In this document: one piece after another, positions 52,050 to 62,465 of the stretch
How the letters are laid out: each line of letters begins with the position of its first letter
Numbering within the stretch: the stretch's first letter is position 1
IMG/VR virus record: IMGVR_UViG_3300027852_000809
Coordinates: 19,743 to 83,742 of that record
Origin: a virus
DNA: 64,000 bases
Strand: one strand, 5' to 3'
Notes under the pieces: model-generated
Told to the model about the DNA's origin: nothing
The model's input: only the letters and a program-made list of their open reading frames with translations
Databases searched by the model: none
Program-made: the position numbers and the translations under genes

Positions 52050-52469
52050 ATGAGTGAACTTCAACTACGACAAACAACATTACAAGATTATGAAATGCTT
52101 CTTGATTGGTGGAAGTGGTTTCGTTTTACGAGTCCATCCCAAAACTTACTTCCTAATCAAGGAAAAAATGGAATTATGATTATGCAAAATAATATTCCTA
52201 TCTGTTGTGGTTTTATGTACGCTACATCATCTCCTATATTATTTCATATAGAGTGGATTGTTAGTAACCCTAATGTTAAAGATAGATTATTAAGAAAAGA
52301 AGCTCTTAATGCTTTAATAAATTCTTTATTAGAAAATATAAAATCTTTAGGTGGAACTGTTGTTTATACTTCATTAAAAAATGAATCTCTCTTGAAAAGA
52401 TATGAGGATTGTGGCTTTAAAAAAGGAAGTACAAATGCAATAGAAATGGTTAGAGTTATTGAACATTAA
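52050..52469 (+). CDS. GNAT-like N-acetyltransferase, 139 aa
   Basis: Shows the GNAT beta-alpha pattern with a hydrophobic core (FHIEWIVSNPNVKDRLLRKE, LINSLLENIKSLGGTVVYTS) and LLKRYEDCGFKKGST near the end, where GNAT proteins have the Y.x.GF motif. Plus strand, alone among minus late genes. The ATG is 4 nt after TATCTTTG (52038-52045), so probably leaderless. It may modify a host or phage protein or small molecule. Confidence 0.7.
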   Translation: MSELQLRQTTLQDYEMLLDWWKWFRFTSPSQNLLPNQGKNGIMIMQNNIPICCGFMYATSSPILFHIEWIVSNPNVKDRLLRKEALNALINSLLENIKSLGGTVVYTSLKNESLLKRYEDCGFKKGSTNAIEMVRVIEH

Positions 52470-55400
52470 TTAAGAAGTTTCGGACTTTAATACCTCAAAA
52501 TTAACTGCTCTAAGTTCAACTTTTTTAGTACTTCTATTAGTCATTTCAACTTCAAGAACATCCCCTCTAATACTAGCCCCATCAATATCTTGATTTTTCT
52601 TATATAATAAGAAAGTAGCATTAGTGTTTAATGCAGTCTCTAATTTAATTGTTGTTGGAGTTATTTCTATAACCTTAGTTAAAGGAACATTAATATTTGA
52701 TGCGGGTGGGGTTGTAACGTGATCTCCAACCGATAATGAAGCAAAAAGCTTCGTGTCTACTGTTATTAATCCATTAACAATAGCAAGAGTGCCAAGCCCA
52801 AAAGTACTTTCTGCTTTTAAATTACCATTAGTATTTCCTTTAATAATAGAGTACCAATAATCTTCAATTTTTTCAAAACTTAGTTTATCTATTTTTCTTG
52901 AAGTTAGTTTTGTTTTTATAGAAACATCCCATGGCTCATTGCTTTCAATACTCATTGCTTGCCAAATTTTAACAATACTAGCTTCTTTGTTGGCATAGAA
53001 TTTAATTTTAGTTAAATATTGTTTGCCGTAAAAATTGTTACGAGTTAAGCTTACATTGTGCTGATACATCACTCCTTTGTGCCAAGAAAACATTTTGTTG
53101 TCAGCATGAATAATAAAGTCGGGGGTATATGGATATACAGTAGAAAATCCTTTACCATTATTTTTATCTTTAAAAGCTAGTGTTTTAGAGCTTTCTTTAG
53201 TTGTTTTTAGTATTGATGAATCACTCGGAATGATTAAGTTTAATAAATATTCTTCTGTGGTTGGCTCATAACCACCTATGATATGTTTCCCTTGGTTTTT
53301 ATCCATCACTTTAGAAAACCAATTACTACCTAAGTAATCGCTTAATGGGGTTACTCCGTCATTAGATATTCTTAATAAAACACCTCTTGCTTGGTCTACA
53401 ATATATTTTCTATTCCCCCAAGAAACGAAGCTTTCAGGGTGTTTTGTTCCAAATTTTCCATTAGCATACGAACGGAAACTTTTTTTATCTAAAATATTAG
53501 TGGAGATTCCTACTCTTTTATCTCCTTCTACATCATAAATAACACTTTTATTATAAGGAAGAATACCTATATCGTTTTCTTGAAACACAAGAAGATTGCC
53601 ATTAGCATTATGTATTCTACTAATTGCTCCTTCTTCTTGATCCATTTTAACAAAATTAGAAAGTCCAAAATTAAAAGAACTTAAGCCATTAAAGCTTAAT
53701 TCTTTTTCATAAACATCACTCCACGTAATATCAGATTTTCTATGAATTTGTTTGTATTCGTCTTTTATTACAGTTGAGGTTCTAATTCCTACATCAGTGC
53801 CTTTTCTATTAAATTCATCTTTTATTTTATAGCTTTCTATTGCATTTCCAAAACAAAAAGCATTGAAAAAATCTAATTTTACCCTTAAGTCTACGCCTAA
53901 AGATTGATCCACATCACCATCGACATCACTATCAGAAATATGATAATTATCAACTATATCGTATGTTTTCCCTATTTCATGGTAAATACCTACAGGTTGC
54001 TCTACTGGCTCTGTTTCAAGAATTAATAAATTTTCTTGATTATCGTTTTGAATTATCTCTGAATAAGATTCTACAAGTGGAGCAAATTCATGATTTTTTG
54101 ATTTAACACACATAGTCATAGTTCCTTCTGTGTCGTTTTGTTGTATAACAGTTCGATTCCCTTCGGATTCTCTCTCTATTAAAACACCTCTCATAAATCT
54201 AATGTTTTCTAACTCTAAGTCTGATTGAGAAATAATTAAAGAAATAATATTTTCTTTATAAAACCATTCTTGTATGTTGTCATATTGAGCGGTAGATATT
54301 TCATCTATTTCAAAAGATTCCCCTGCCCCTCCTGATTCATTGTAAGTTAATTTAATTCTAGCTCCTGCATAAATAATTTCGTCTTCAATATTCTCAAGTA
54401 AATCATCATGTTCATTTACGGTTCTAAAATATCCATAAGGTCGTCTATCGATGAAATTAATACTCCAAATAGCTCTTGCATTAACAGCCCATTGGTCGTT
54501 TAAAGAATGTCCAGTAGTAGATGAAAAGCTTATCTGAACACCATTAGATAAAGATATACTTCCTCCTGTAATATCAACATCATTTGTCCATGTTCCTCCA
54601 TTATCATTACTCCATCTAAAGGTGTCAACACCTCCTGAACCTCCAAGTTCGCTGTCAATTTCAACAATAAATCTGTGCCTTTCTTCGTTTGCTCCTGAAT
54701 ATGTACCGCTTGAAGACATATCGTTAACTCCTGTACCGTAAAAATGAGGATCACTAATATATGGAGCGCTATCAAATATAGAGTTTAAATATAAAGCATC
54801 TGAACATCTAAGGCTATATCTAATTAAGTCTGTTTCTTCTATTCTAAATCCTTCTGATATTATTTTGAAATAAAGACCTGCTTTTTCTCCAATTTCTCCT
54901 TCATTATCAGTGCTAATGAAATTAGCTTCTTGTTCTTTTATTTCTAAAACTTTAATCTTTGCGGGAGTTTCTAAAATACCATTAGAATCAGCTTTGACAA
55001 TTAAATAATCTCCTTCTTTTACTTTATCTTTATCTGCTCCTTCTAATTTCACCCATCTATAAACACCGTCTGTATAATAAATTAAAGGAAGTATTGTATC
55101 GTAATTCTTTTTAGATTGTTTGATGAAAAATCTATAGTATTTAGCCCATGCAGGAGGTTTGTTTTTTAATATGACATGAATAGAGTTTTCGGAAACACAA
55201 TTTATATTAGGAATAAATAAAGTGTTCGTTTTACTAACTAATACAGGGGTAGTTCTGCAAGGAGAATCTAAATAGACAATACCTACTTCATAATCTCTAT
55301 AACTCTTTACTGTTTTTTTGGGTATTAAAGTAGCTTCAAGATTCTCGTAAATTAAAAATAAAATAATATTATCTTCTTCCCCATTAAAAACAGGAAACGG

Positions 55401-56708
55401 TTCGTTATTTTTTTCTAAAACAAGAGAGTTATTAGTTTTAGAGATTATAGTATAAGCTCCTGCATTTTCTCCATTACCTATAGTTAAAGGATCGTTAACT
55501 AATAAATCAACATCTGACAATCCAGATGTTGTAATAATTAGTGTTAAAGAATCAGGAGCAGTTGAATGAATTGCGTTTAAAAGAATGTGTGAGCTTATAC
55601 CTGATGGTTCTCCTATAATTTGATTCTTTATAGATTCTAATTCAAGATTGTAGTCAATGTTTATTTTTTCTTCATCACTATCTAGTAAGTCATAGAATTC
55701 TTTATAATTTGCATATAAAAGTCTTCCGTCTATAATGGTTTGTGTTTTAACTGAAAGAGGTACGGTATTTCCGAAATTTCTAATCACATCATCACTTAAT
55801 ACTCTGTGCGCTTTATTGTTGTCAAAAAGAAATTCTCTTGTTTCATTATGTCCGTAACCAAGCTTTTCTTTGTTGAAATCATCAATAATCCATTCTGTAT
55901 TACTTTGACTTTCTTTAAAAATTAATCTAATTTCTGCTACTCTTTCGTTTCCAGTGTCAAACTCAATCTTAATTTGATTAAAATTATTAACCATAGCTCT
56001 ATTTGATTGAGTCGCATAATCATAATCAAAATTACTAGGAAAGAATCCTGCTTCTGAAAAAGGAGACACTATAGAATAATCTCCATCTAAATACCTCCAT
56101 TGATAAGCAAAATATAAAAGCTTTTCTTCGATATTATTTTCTTTTTCAGAACCAGTGCTTTGTAGTGTAATTTTTGGCTTTTGGTGGGGAGGAATTAAAA
56201 CTACTTGAATATCTTCTTCTGTAAATCCATTTAAGCCGTATGTTTTTGCTCTTTCAATATTTATTCTTCTTGGGTTTTTTTCCCATTCAGATATAAATAA
56301 CAAGCCGTCAATTTCATTAATTCCTGTAATATATTTATCAATAGAAAAATTATATTTACTTTGATTGTCGTGAGATATAATAGAAGACTCTTTTGTTAGA
56401 ATATTATAAGAACAAATCTTACTGATAATCCCGCTAGAAGAAGCTAAAAGATAATAAATAGTGCTGTTATCCTCGTTAAAGACACCTCCAACACATTTAA
56501 AAGCAGTGTCTTCATCATCACCTTCATAGATAGCGGTTTCATCTGCTACTTCAAGTGTTCCTTTTATATTTACACCAATACCATCATTTCCTCCATTTGA
56601 ATGAAAACGCATACATTCAGTACCTCTATTGAAGCCTTGTTCAATTAAAGCAGGATCACTTTCTTTATCTGTAATTCCTGCTACAAATATGCTTTTTATA
56701 CTAGCCAT
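52470..56708 (-). CDS. large tail tube / muzzle protein, 1412 aa
   Basis: Beta-rich multidomain tail protein, MASIKSIFVAGITDKESD..., matching in length and position the very long tail muzzle proteins of crAss-like podoviruses. Near 665-750 an inserted module reads GTYSGANEERHRFIVEID then SLSNGVQISFSSTTGHSLND, a domain shared with filament proteins. It probably forms the tail nozzle. Adjacent to the ring proteins. Confidence 0.7.
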   Translation of the reverse strand: MASIKSIFVAGITDKESDPALIEQGFNRGTECMRFHSNGGNDGIGVNIKGTLEVADETAIYEGDDEDTAFKCVGGVFNEDNSTIYYLLASSSGIISKICSYNILTKESSIISHDNQSKYNFSIDKYITGINEIDGLLFISEWEKNPRRINIERAKTYGLNGFTEEDIQVVLIPPHQKPKITLQSTGSEKENNIEEKLLYFAYQWRYLDGDYSIVSPFSEAGFFPSNFDYDYATQSNRAMVNNFNQIKIEFDTGNERVAEIRLIFKESQSNTEWIIDDFNKEKLGYGHNETREFLFDNNKAHRVLSDDVIRNFGNTVPLSVKTQTIIDGRLLYANYKEFYDLLDSDEEKINIDYNLELESIKNQIIGEPSGISSHILLNAIHSTAPDSLTLIITTSGLSDVDLLVNDPLTIGNGENAGAYTIISKTNNSLVLEKNNEPFPVFNGEEDNIILFLIYENLEATLIPKKTVKSYRDYEVGIVYLDSPCRTTPVLVSKTNTLFIPNINCVSENSIHVILKNKPPAWAKYYRFFIKQSKKNYDTILPLIYYTDGVYRWVKLEGADKDKVKEGDYLIVKADSNGILETPAKIKVLEIKEQEANFISTDNEGEIGEKAGLYFKIISEGFRIEETDLIRYSLRCSDALYLNSIFDSAPYISDPHFYGTGVNDMSSSGTYSGANEERHRFIVEIDSELGGSGGVDTFRWSNDNGGTWTNDVDITGGSISLSNGVQISFSSTTGHSLNDQWAVNARAIWSINFIDRRPYGYFRTVNEHDDLLENIEDEIIYAGARIKLTYNESGGAGESFEIDEISTAQYDNIQEWFYKENIISLIISQSDLELENIRFMRGVLIERESEGNRTVIQQNDTEGTMTMCVKSKNHEFAPLVESYSEIIQNDNQENLLILETEPVEQPVGIYHEIGKTYDIVDNYHISDSDVDGDVDQSLGVDLRVKLDFFNAFCFGNAIESYKIKDEFNRKGTDVGIRTSTVIKDEYKQIHRKSDITWSDVYEKELSFNGLSSFNFGLSNFVKMDQEEGAISRIHNANGNLLVFQENDIGILPYNKSVIYDVEGDKRVGISTNILDKKSFRSYANGKFGTKHPESFVSWGNRKYIVDQARGVLLRISNDGVTPLSDYLGSNWFSKVMDKNQGKHIIGGYEPTTEEYLLNLIIPSDSSILKTTKESSKTLAFKDKNNGKGFSTVYPYTPDFIIHADNKMFSWHKGVMYQHNVSLTRNNFYGKQYLTKIKFYANKEASIVKIWQAMSIESNEPWDVSIKTKLTSRKIDKLSFEKIEDYWYSIIKGNTNGNLKAESTFGLGTLAIVNGLITVDTKLFASLSVGDHVTTPPASNINVPLTKVIEITPTTIKLETALNTNATFLLYKKNQDIDGASIRGDVLEVEMTNRSTKKVELRAVNFEVLKSETS

Positions 56709-57559
56709 TATTTATATCTTAATGATAATGATTTTAATATTTGTTCTACAGATATTTTTTTACTAAGTAAAGGCTTACATCTTTTTCTTTCTAATTTATA
56801 CATATCCCAATAATCTCCCCAATCTGCTCTTGTAACATTTCTTTTTCCTTTAAGTAAAAAACATCTGATCCAATTTTCAACAGCAAGTTCAAGTACATCA
56901 GGAATTCTTACGTCAGCATCACTTAATTTTTCTAATCCTGTTGAAAGAAATTCAATAACAATGATTTCATCAACTAAATCTTCGCTAAATTCAAAATAAC
57001 TACCTTCTTTATTATCTTTAACCCAACTGTCTTTAAAACTATCATCTTGACAATCTCCACATTGATTGCAAGGAGATATGATACTATCTTTGCAATCACA
57101 AGAAAAAGAAATTTTAGTACAGTCTCCTGTTGAGTAATTAGCGTCTTCTGCTCTTAATATTGTTCCTGTTTCATCATATAAAAGTTCATAGGTTTCATCT
57201 TGAAGATAACTATGGATTGAAGGGCTATTATTAACGTTTAAAGTGGTTAGTTTTTTACAAGAATTAACTACAGATACTCTAGCCCAATTCATCATGTATC
57301 TAGGGTATGGAAAAGTTCTGCTTGGCGCTAATTGAACTTCAATAGCTTTGTATTCAGGAATAACGTGAATTTTTAATCTCTTTAGGCATTGTTTTCCAAA
57401 AATTGAAGCGCTTTTTCTGCTTGCTTTTTTAAAGAATGAATCATCATCGGCTGTAAGAATAATATTATCAATAATATTCTCAAGAGTCATATACCTTTCT
57501 TCTCCCCAATGTTCAGGGTCTTCATAATATTCTTTATCTGTAGTTGCGAATGAAGTCAT
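56708..57559 (-). CDS. head-tail connector / ring protein, 283 aa
   Basis: Has a Cys cluster CKDSIISPCNQCGDCQDDS (about 151-169), possibly a structural metal site, within a helical and beta context. Order between another ring candidate and the tail protein fits a connector ring. Overlaps the tail gene by 1 bp. Function by position. Confidence 0.6.
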   Translation of the reverse strand: MTSFATTDKEYYEDPEHWGEERYMTLENIIDNIILTADDDSFFKKASRKSASIFGKQCLKRLKIHVIPEYKAIEVQLAPSRTFPYPRYMMNWARVSVVNSCKKLTTLNVNNSPSIHSYLQDETYELLYDETGTILRAEDANYSTGDCTKISFSCDCKDSIISPCNQCGDCQDDSFKDSWVKDNKEGSYFEFSEDLVDEIIVIEFLSTGLEKLSDADVRIPDVLELAVENWIRCFLLKGKRNVTRADWGDYWDMYKLERKRCKPLLSKKISVEQILKSLSLRYK

Positions 57560-57561
57560 AA

Positions 57562-58305
57562 TTATTGTCTGTTATTTTCTTGAAAATCTTGTGATTGATT
57601 TTGATTAGCTACTTGCACACCTAATTCGTTTTTAAGCTCTGTAGAAGCGTTTTCATGAATATGGTGTATTAAAGCGTCGTAAGATGTTTCAGGAAGATCA
57701 AAATCTTGATAATCATCTGCTGTTCCATCAAAAAAAGCAACACCCGATTCATCATTGAAAGTCCATTTAGGGTCAAGAGGTTTTCTTAAAAAATGAATCT
57801 TAATTGTCTCAATGGTTTTAGGAGCAACTTTAATGTATTTACCAACTTTTGAACCGTATGGGTTTTTGTTTGTTGGAGGAACATATCTGTTTCTTGGTAA
57901 ATCAAGAAATTCACTGTAAGGAACTACTTCTATTCTAACATTGTTTTCTTCTAATTCTTCGGAAGTTTTAGTGCTTGTAGATTTGTTTATGTTATAGAAT
58001 ATATCCTCCACAAACTCAAGTTCATCAGGCAGTAAAAACTTCATTGGAATTAAAGCACCTGCTATTTCTGTTTCATCAGAAAAATGCTCTATTAGTTGCC
58101 TAGTGTGTTTAGGTAAATCTGCAAAATTTTTACCATCAAGCATCCAGTTTTGTTTTCTTACTTGTGATTTTAAATCAATAAAATAATCATTATAAATTTT
58201 TCGTTGAGCTAATCTAGCATATAAATTAAACCGAAGTGGTTTTAAATATCCTAGTTGTTCTTTATTTAATAAAGATTGAACCGTTTGGTATATTGCATCT
58301 ATCAT
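57562..58305 (-). CDS. head-tail connector / ring protein, 247 aa
   Basis: Starts MIDAIYQTVQSLLNKEQLGYL, alpha-helical first half, beta segment in the middle (IKVAPKTIETIKIHFLR) and a Gln/Asn-rich tail (QVANQNQSQDFQ). First gene after late promoter P2. By place in the gene order a ring or adaptor protein under the portal. Confidence 0.6.
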   Translation of the reverse strand: MIDAIYQTVQSLLNKEQLGYLKPLRFNLYARLAQRKIYNDYFIDLKSQVRKQNWMLDGKNFADLPKHTRQLIEHFSDETEIAGALIPMKFLLPDELEFVEDIFYNINKSTSTKTSEELEENNVRIEVVPYSEFLDLPRNRYVPPTNKNPYGSKVGKYIKVAPKTIETIKIHFLRKPLDPKWTFNDESGVAFFDGTADDYQDFDLPETSYDALIHHIHENASTELKNELGVQVANQNQSQDFQENNRQ

Positions 58306-58330
58306 TTTACCGCATTAATTAAAAGTATTT

Positions 58331-58377
58331 CAAATATAGTTAATTTAAAAATGAAGCCTTTTTATTATAAGTAATAA
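58331..58377 (-). promoter_or_regulatory. phage late promoter P2
   Basis: Minus strand TTATTACTT (58369-58377), exactly 30 nt, then TATATTTG (58331-58338). Upstream element degenerate at three positions but spacing identical. It abuts the preceding terminator. Confidence 0.6.
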
Positions 58378-58409
58378 AAAAAGCTCCTAATAACATTAGG
58401 AGCTTTTTA
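58374..58409 (-). terminator. bidirectional intrinsic terminator
   Basis: AAGCTCCTAA (58381-58390) pairs with TTAGGAGCTT (58396-58405), 10 bp perfect, loop 5, with A and T runs on both sides. Ends the capsid operon. Confidence 0.85.
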
Positions 58410-58427
58410 AATATAAATTATGTTTGT

Positions 58428-58895
58428 TTATTCTACTGAATCGTAACCTCTTTCAAACATTTCTGCCGATTGGTATGATCTAGTTCCATCTTCATAAATA
58501 ATAAAGTAACCGCCACCTCTAGGGCTTTGTTTTCTAACATAATGAGAATCTACATTAAGAACACCTAATTCTTTATTAATAAATTTAATATCAGCAGAAC
58601 CATTTGGCTTTCTTTTAACAGTTTCAATTTTTGCGCCAGTAACAACTTTATTGCTTTTATAAGAGGATAAGAAATTGTTATTAACCATAAATGGTAATTG
58701 TTTATCATAAACCATATCAGCTAAATCTTTCTGTTTTTTAAAATCAGCAGGATTTACTCCATAGCTTTTAGCTATTTCATCAAGTTCTTTTCTGTCCAAC
58801 TTTTTTAATTCCTTAGTGGAATATGCTTTATTCATATTGATTGTATTAGTGGGGTGTTTATTATCTAAGTTAAAAATTCTTTTAAATAAACTCAT
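58428..58895 (-). CDS. SAP/HeH-like protein of the head operon, 155 aa
   Basis: Contains a helix-extension-helix motif (TKELKKLDRKELDEIAKSYG then FKKQKDLADMV, about 27-60) typical of SAP/HeH domains that bind nucleic acid or a scaffold. The rest is beta-rich with GGGYFIIYEDGTRSYQ. It sits with the capsid genes, so it may be a head-completion or DNA-binding head protein. Confidence 0.6.
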   Translation of the reverse strand: MSLFKRIFNLDNKHPTNTINMNKAYSTKELKKLDRKELDEIAKSYGVNPADFKKQKDLADMVYDKQLPFMVNNNFLSSYKSNKVVTGAKIETVKRKPNGSADIKFINKELGVLNVDSHYVRKQSPRGGGYFIIYEDGTRSYQSAEMFERGYDSVE

Positions 58896-58903
58896 AATCT
58901 TTG

Positions 58904-59668
58904 CTATTTGATTTTTTCTGCAATTATTTTAGCAAATTCACGTCCTTCGGAATCATTCTTTAAGAAAAGACTGAAATCTCTAACGGAATCTTTTGCTTGT
59001 GCGGAAAGATAAATTGATTCTTCTCCGTCAGCCCATACAAATCTTCTTCCGTCAACAAGCGAAATAATATTTTTCGTCAGCGCAATAGAAATTAGTAGTT
59101 TTTCATCATTAGAATTTTCTAAGTTGAATTTATTTAATTGCTCTACAAAAGTAGGGCTTTGACATTTTCTTCGTAACTCTAATTTAAGGTCTTGAGGGTC
59201 GTCATTAATTTTAGAAGGATTAATAAACCACATAGCAATAGCTCTTAAATCTCTATCGCTTGCGTCCATAATAATAGCTGTTGCTTTATCATATTCTTCA
59301 AAAGCATTTAATTCTATTTCTTTTTCTTTAGAAACATCTACTTTACGAAATATTTTACCTCCATTAGCTTCGTTTTCTTTGCATTTTTCAAGAAATTCAA
59401 GAAGATAAATATCTTCTTTCGGGATTTTAAAAACTCCTTTACCCATATCAATCCATAAAGATACAGCTTGAGTATTTGGGTCAATTTTTTGTTGTGCTTT
59501 ATAATCGATAGTGTCGGCATCTTTAGCTAGTCTAATTTTTACTTTTGCTCTTACCTTGCCTTTCTTATCTCCTGTCTTGTATCTATCAATCCATAAAGTA
59601 GGATTTTCAAATATTACAATTTTATATTTTTTTAGTGTGCGGAAGAAAACATAATCGTTGGTATTCAT
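58904..59668 (-). CDS. head-operon protein, 254 aa
   Basis: Begins MNTNDYVFFRTLKKYKIVIF; beta-rich N-terminal half, helical C-terminal part with LRAIAMWFINPSKIND. No similarity is claimed. Between major capsid protein and SAP gene, so probably a virion or capsid auxiliary protein. Confidence 0.65.
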   Translation of the reverse strand: MNTNDYVFFRTLKKYKIVIFENPTLWIDRYKTGDKKGKVRAKVKIRLAKDADTIDYKAQQKIDPNTQAVSLWIDMGKGVFKIPKEDIYLLEFLEKCKENEANGGKIFRKVDVSKEKEIELNAFEEYDKATAIIMDASDRDLRAIAMWFINPSKINDDPQDLKLELRRKCQSPTFVEQLNKFNLENSNDEKLLISIALTKNIISLVDGRRFVWADGEESIYLSAQAKDSVRDFSLFLKNDSEGREFAKIIAEKIK

Positions 59669-59690
59669 TATTTCTGTATAAAAAGTTTAT

Positions 59691-59756
59691 CAAAGGTATA
59701 AAATAAATTCTAATAATTAGAAACGGCGCTCCGAAAAATTCCGAAAGCGCCGTTTC
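59691..59756 (-). promoter_or_regulatory. strong hairpin (terminator-like) followed by a promoter
   Basis: GAAACGGCGCT (59720-59730) pairs with AGCGCCGTTTC (59746-59756), 11 bp perfect. On the minus strand it follows the capsid gene but its T run is weak. The -7 box TACCTTTG (59691-59698) comes next and drives the gene at 59668. It lacks the 30-nt element. Confidence 0.6.
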
Positions 59757-59775
59757 AACAGAAATAATGGATCGT

Positions 59776-61164
59776 TTATTTCACATATACTATTGCTTCG
59801 GGGCAAGGGCAACCGATAGCAACTGTTGTTGATTTAGTAACTTTTAAATACTCACAGTCAGAACCATTTCCTTCTGCAAAACCACCACTAAAGAAAGTAC
59901 GAACAAGACCCGGCTTTAACTTCATGTTTTGGTAAGCTTTAAAGATATAAGGAACTTGAACTTCTGCTCCGTTAATCATAGTTTTAACCGTTCCTTTTGG
60001 CATAATTATTCCTTTTGGCATAGCGTCTTTAATTCTGTCTTTACCTAAAGGACTATTACCGTTTTTAAGTTCCCATTTAGAGAAGTAAAAAGTATAACCA
60101 TCTTTTTTCAAAGCAGAATAACCAAACATCATCTTGTTTTCAGTATTATTACTAAGAACTAAACTTAAATCAATACTTAGAGTAGTAGCTATTTCCGAAG
60201 CTATTTTTTCTAAATAACGATATTGTGCTGTATCACAGTGGAAAACAAATTCTTTTGTTTTAATGCCAAGATCATCATAATAATCAGTTATAGATTCAAG
60301 AGTAGCTTCGGTTGTAATGTAACCACTTTGAAGAACTCCATCTTGCTCTAATTTTTGGAAAAGACCTTTTGTACCATATTTACCTGCTGTATGAGCGCCT
60401 GAACCATCTATAGATTCAGTTTCTAAAAGCATTGTTTTAGCGACTTTATCATTTAATCTACGATCAAGTTCTAAAGTATTATCATCATACCAAGCAACTC
60501 TTTCTTTTTCTAAGTCGTATTTATATGCTTTACCACCTGTCCATTCCATTGCTTCTTTAACGATTTGAAGCTTAAGAATATGGGTTTTGGTTTTTCTTAA
60601 CTCAAGTAATCCTTCTGGACCGCAAGAAGCTCTGTCAAAATCTGACCCTGTTACGTCAATAGTTAAGTTAGTGGTTGCAACTGTCCAAGAAGCTCCTTCA
60701 CGACATTTAGCTGTGAAAGTGTTTGTTCCTGAATCCATTGAAGTGATAACACCCATTTCTTTTTTACCAGTATTATCAACAACCATAATTACGTCGTCAA
60801 TACGGAAGAACCAAGCATTTTGACCTGATACCCATCCTTCAACGTTAGCCCAAGTGATTGTAAAGTCTTCACCTGTTCTTGCAACTGCGCCATCGTCGTC
60901 AATTACATAGTCAGGAGTTTCATGTTCCACGAACTGAACAAAATCAGTTTCAAAAGGAATATTGTGTTGGTATTCGTCTAAGAAACCTGTCCAACTGTCT
61001 TGCCAAAGATCGGCACAATGGGAGATTACTCTGTCTAATACTTCATCAGGAACACCTTCTTTTGCTTGCATTTCTGCTAAAAGGTCTACTGGATTACGAT
61101 ACGTCTTGTCGTCTAAGAGGACAGGGGATGTATTGTTATGCGGATTTGCTGGGAATGTAGCCAT
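59776..61164 (-). CDS. major capsid protein, 462 aa
   Basis: HK97-fold-type length and context (next to scaffold, no protease domain). Starts MATFPANPHNNTSPVLLDD; contains Gly/Thr-rich beta segments (TSMDSGTNTFTAKCREGAS) and a C-terminal run GFAEGNGSDCEYLKVTKS. The gene order scaffold, then this, then connectors supports the call, although individual motifs are not diagnostic. Confidence 0.8.
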   Translation of the reverse strand: MATFPANPHNNTSPVLLDDKTYRNPVDLLAEMQAKEGVPDEVLDRVISHCADLWQDSWTGFLDEYQHNIPFETDFVQFVEHETPDYVIDDDGAVARTGEDFTITWANVEGWVSGQNAWFFRIDDVIMVVDNTGKKEMGVITSMDSGTNTFTAKCREGASWTVATTNLTIDVTGSDFDRASCGPEGLLELRKTKTHILKLQIVKEAMEWTGGKAYKYDLEKERVAWYDDNTLELDRRLNDKVAKTMLLETESIDGSGAHTAGKYGTKGLFQKLEQDGVLQSGYITTEATLESITDYYDDLGIKTKEFVFHCDTAQYRYLEKIASEIATTLSIDLSLVLSNNTENKMMFGYSALKKDGYTFYFSKWELKNGNSPLGKDRIKDAMPKGIIMPKGTVKTMINGAEVQVPYIFKAYQNMKLKPGLVRTFFSGGFAEGNGSDCEYLKVTKSTTVAIGCPCPEAIVYVK

Positions 61165-61187
61165 TCTATTATATTTTTATATTTTAT

Positions 61188-62438
61188 TTAACTTCGTTTT
61201 TTTATTAAAGGCTCACCGAAAGTAGAAGGATTACTGTCATTTACGACCTCAACTTTTACTGACGATTCAGGAGACGCTTTATCTTTAATTTTTTCAAGTT
61301 TCACGTTTCGTTGTTTCTTGGAAAGGTTTTCTAGTGTTAAAGTGTTTACTTGAGCGGAAATCTCCGTTATCATACGTTGTTTAATACTTGGAATCATCCA
61401 AGCTACATCTTGCACGGTTTGATTAGTGTTTATTCCTTTTTCTCCATCTTTCCATAAATTGAAGAAAGTTTCAGGAGTTTGGGTTAATTCTTTGATAGCT
61501 TTTTTATCGGCTTCGTTGATTTTAACACTTATATCGCCTAAAGACGTAGTGAAACTGAATTCATTGAATTCATTAAGGGAATTATCGCGTTTATCCCAAT
61601 ACGGCTGATACATTTTATTAAATTCATCATCCGTAAGCTTGCGTTGTTTAACGCTCTGATTTTGATTTGTAAGCGGAGTTTGAAGGTCTTTTTGCATTTT
61701 ATTAAGAAACGCAATAGCTTCTCTATGGGTTTTATTCCAATTAATTTTCCTTTGCTTAATCTCGCTATCAGTAAATTCGTCTTCGTTTTCTTCTGTAGGA
61801 ACTCTTAATAAGTCCATTTGTAATTCAATATCTTCATTAGATATATTCTTTTCAGAAAGCTTCAAAAATTCTACGATAGCTTTATCTTCTGATTCTTCTT
61901 TCCAATTACGATGTAGGTTGTAAAAATCTTCGATACCTCTACCTGTTTTGTTGTGGTATTCTTGAAACTTCTGTACAGGTTCAGAAAGCTCGACTTTAGT
62001 TGAAATATCAGATAAACTTTCAATATCTTTAAAAGAGGGATTTTTAGTTTTTAAGAATTCAAGAACTTTTTCTTCCGAGATAGAAGCAGATTCCTGCTTT
62101 TTTTCTTTCTCTTTAGGTTTAGGTGCTTCTTCTTTTTTGAAATTAACTGAAAATTCACTTGAATCTTCCTTATCCTTTTCTGATTTAGAACTCTGATTTT
62201 CAGTTTCTTTTTCTTTCTGAATTTCTTCCGCAGATTTATTTTTGTTTTCTTCTTCTGCGTTTTTTTCTTTTTCCTTAGATTTTTCTAAATTTTCCTTATC
62301 CTTTTCAGATTCCTGATCGGGATTAGGGTCGTTTTCTTTAGATTCCAATTCTTTTTCTTTCGCAGTATCAATAAGAGGGTTCGGGTTCTGCTTCCCTACT
62401 TCCTCAATAACAATTCCATTACCTTCTGTTGTTGACAT
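61188..62438 (-). CDS. scaffold protein, 416 aa
   Basis: I start at MSTTEGNGIVIEEVGKQNPN because the longer ORF begins inside the -7 box of promoter P1. The first 110 residues are extremely Lys/Glu/Ser-rich and disordered; the rest is helical with a Gln-rich middle. This composition and position directly before the major capsid gene are standard for an internal scaffold. It should direct capsid assembly and exit. Confidence 0.8.
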   Translation of the reverse strand: MSTTEGNGIVIEEVGKQNPNPLIDTAKEKELESKENDPNPDQESEKDKENLEKSKEKEKNAEEENKNKSAEEIQKEKETENQSSKSEKDKEDSSEFSVNFKKEEAPKPKEKEKKQESASISEEKVLEFLKTKNPSFKDIESLSDISTKVELSEPVQKFQEYHNKTGRGIEDFYNLHRNWKEESEDKAIVEFLKLSEKNISNEDIELQMDLLRVPTEENEDEFTDSEIKQRKINWNKTHREAIAFLNKMQKDLQTPLTNQNQSVKQRKLTDDEFNKMYQPYWDKRDNSLNEFNEFSFTTSLGDISVKINEADKKAIKELTQTPETFFNLWKDGEKGINTNQTVQDVAWMIPSIKQRMITEISAQVNTLTLENLSKKQRNVKLEKIKDKASPESSVKVEVVNDSNPSTFGEPLIKKRS

Positions 62439-62465
62439 ATTAATATATATTTTGTAATTACACCA

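Noticed and set aside
26086-62438. CRISPR arrays, integrase or attachment sites
   Set aside because: No regularly spaced repeats and no recombinase motif were seen.
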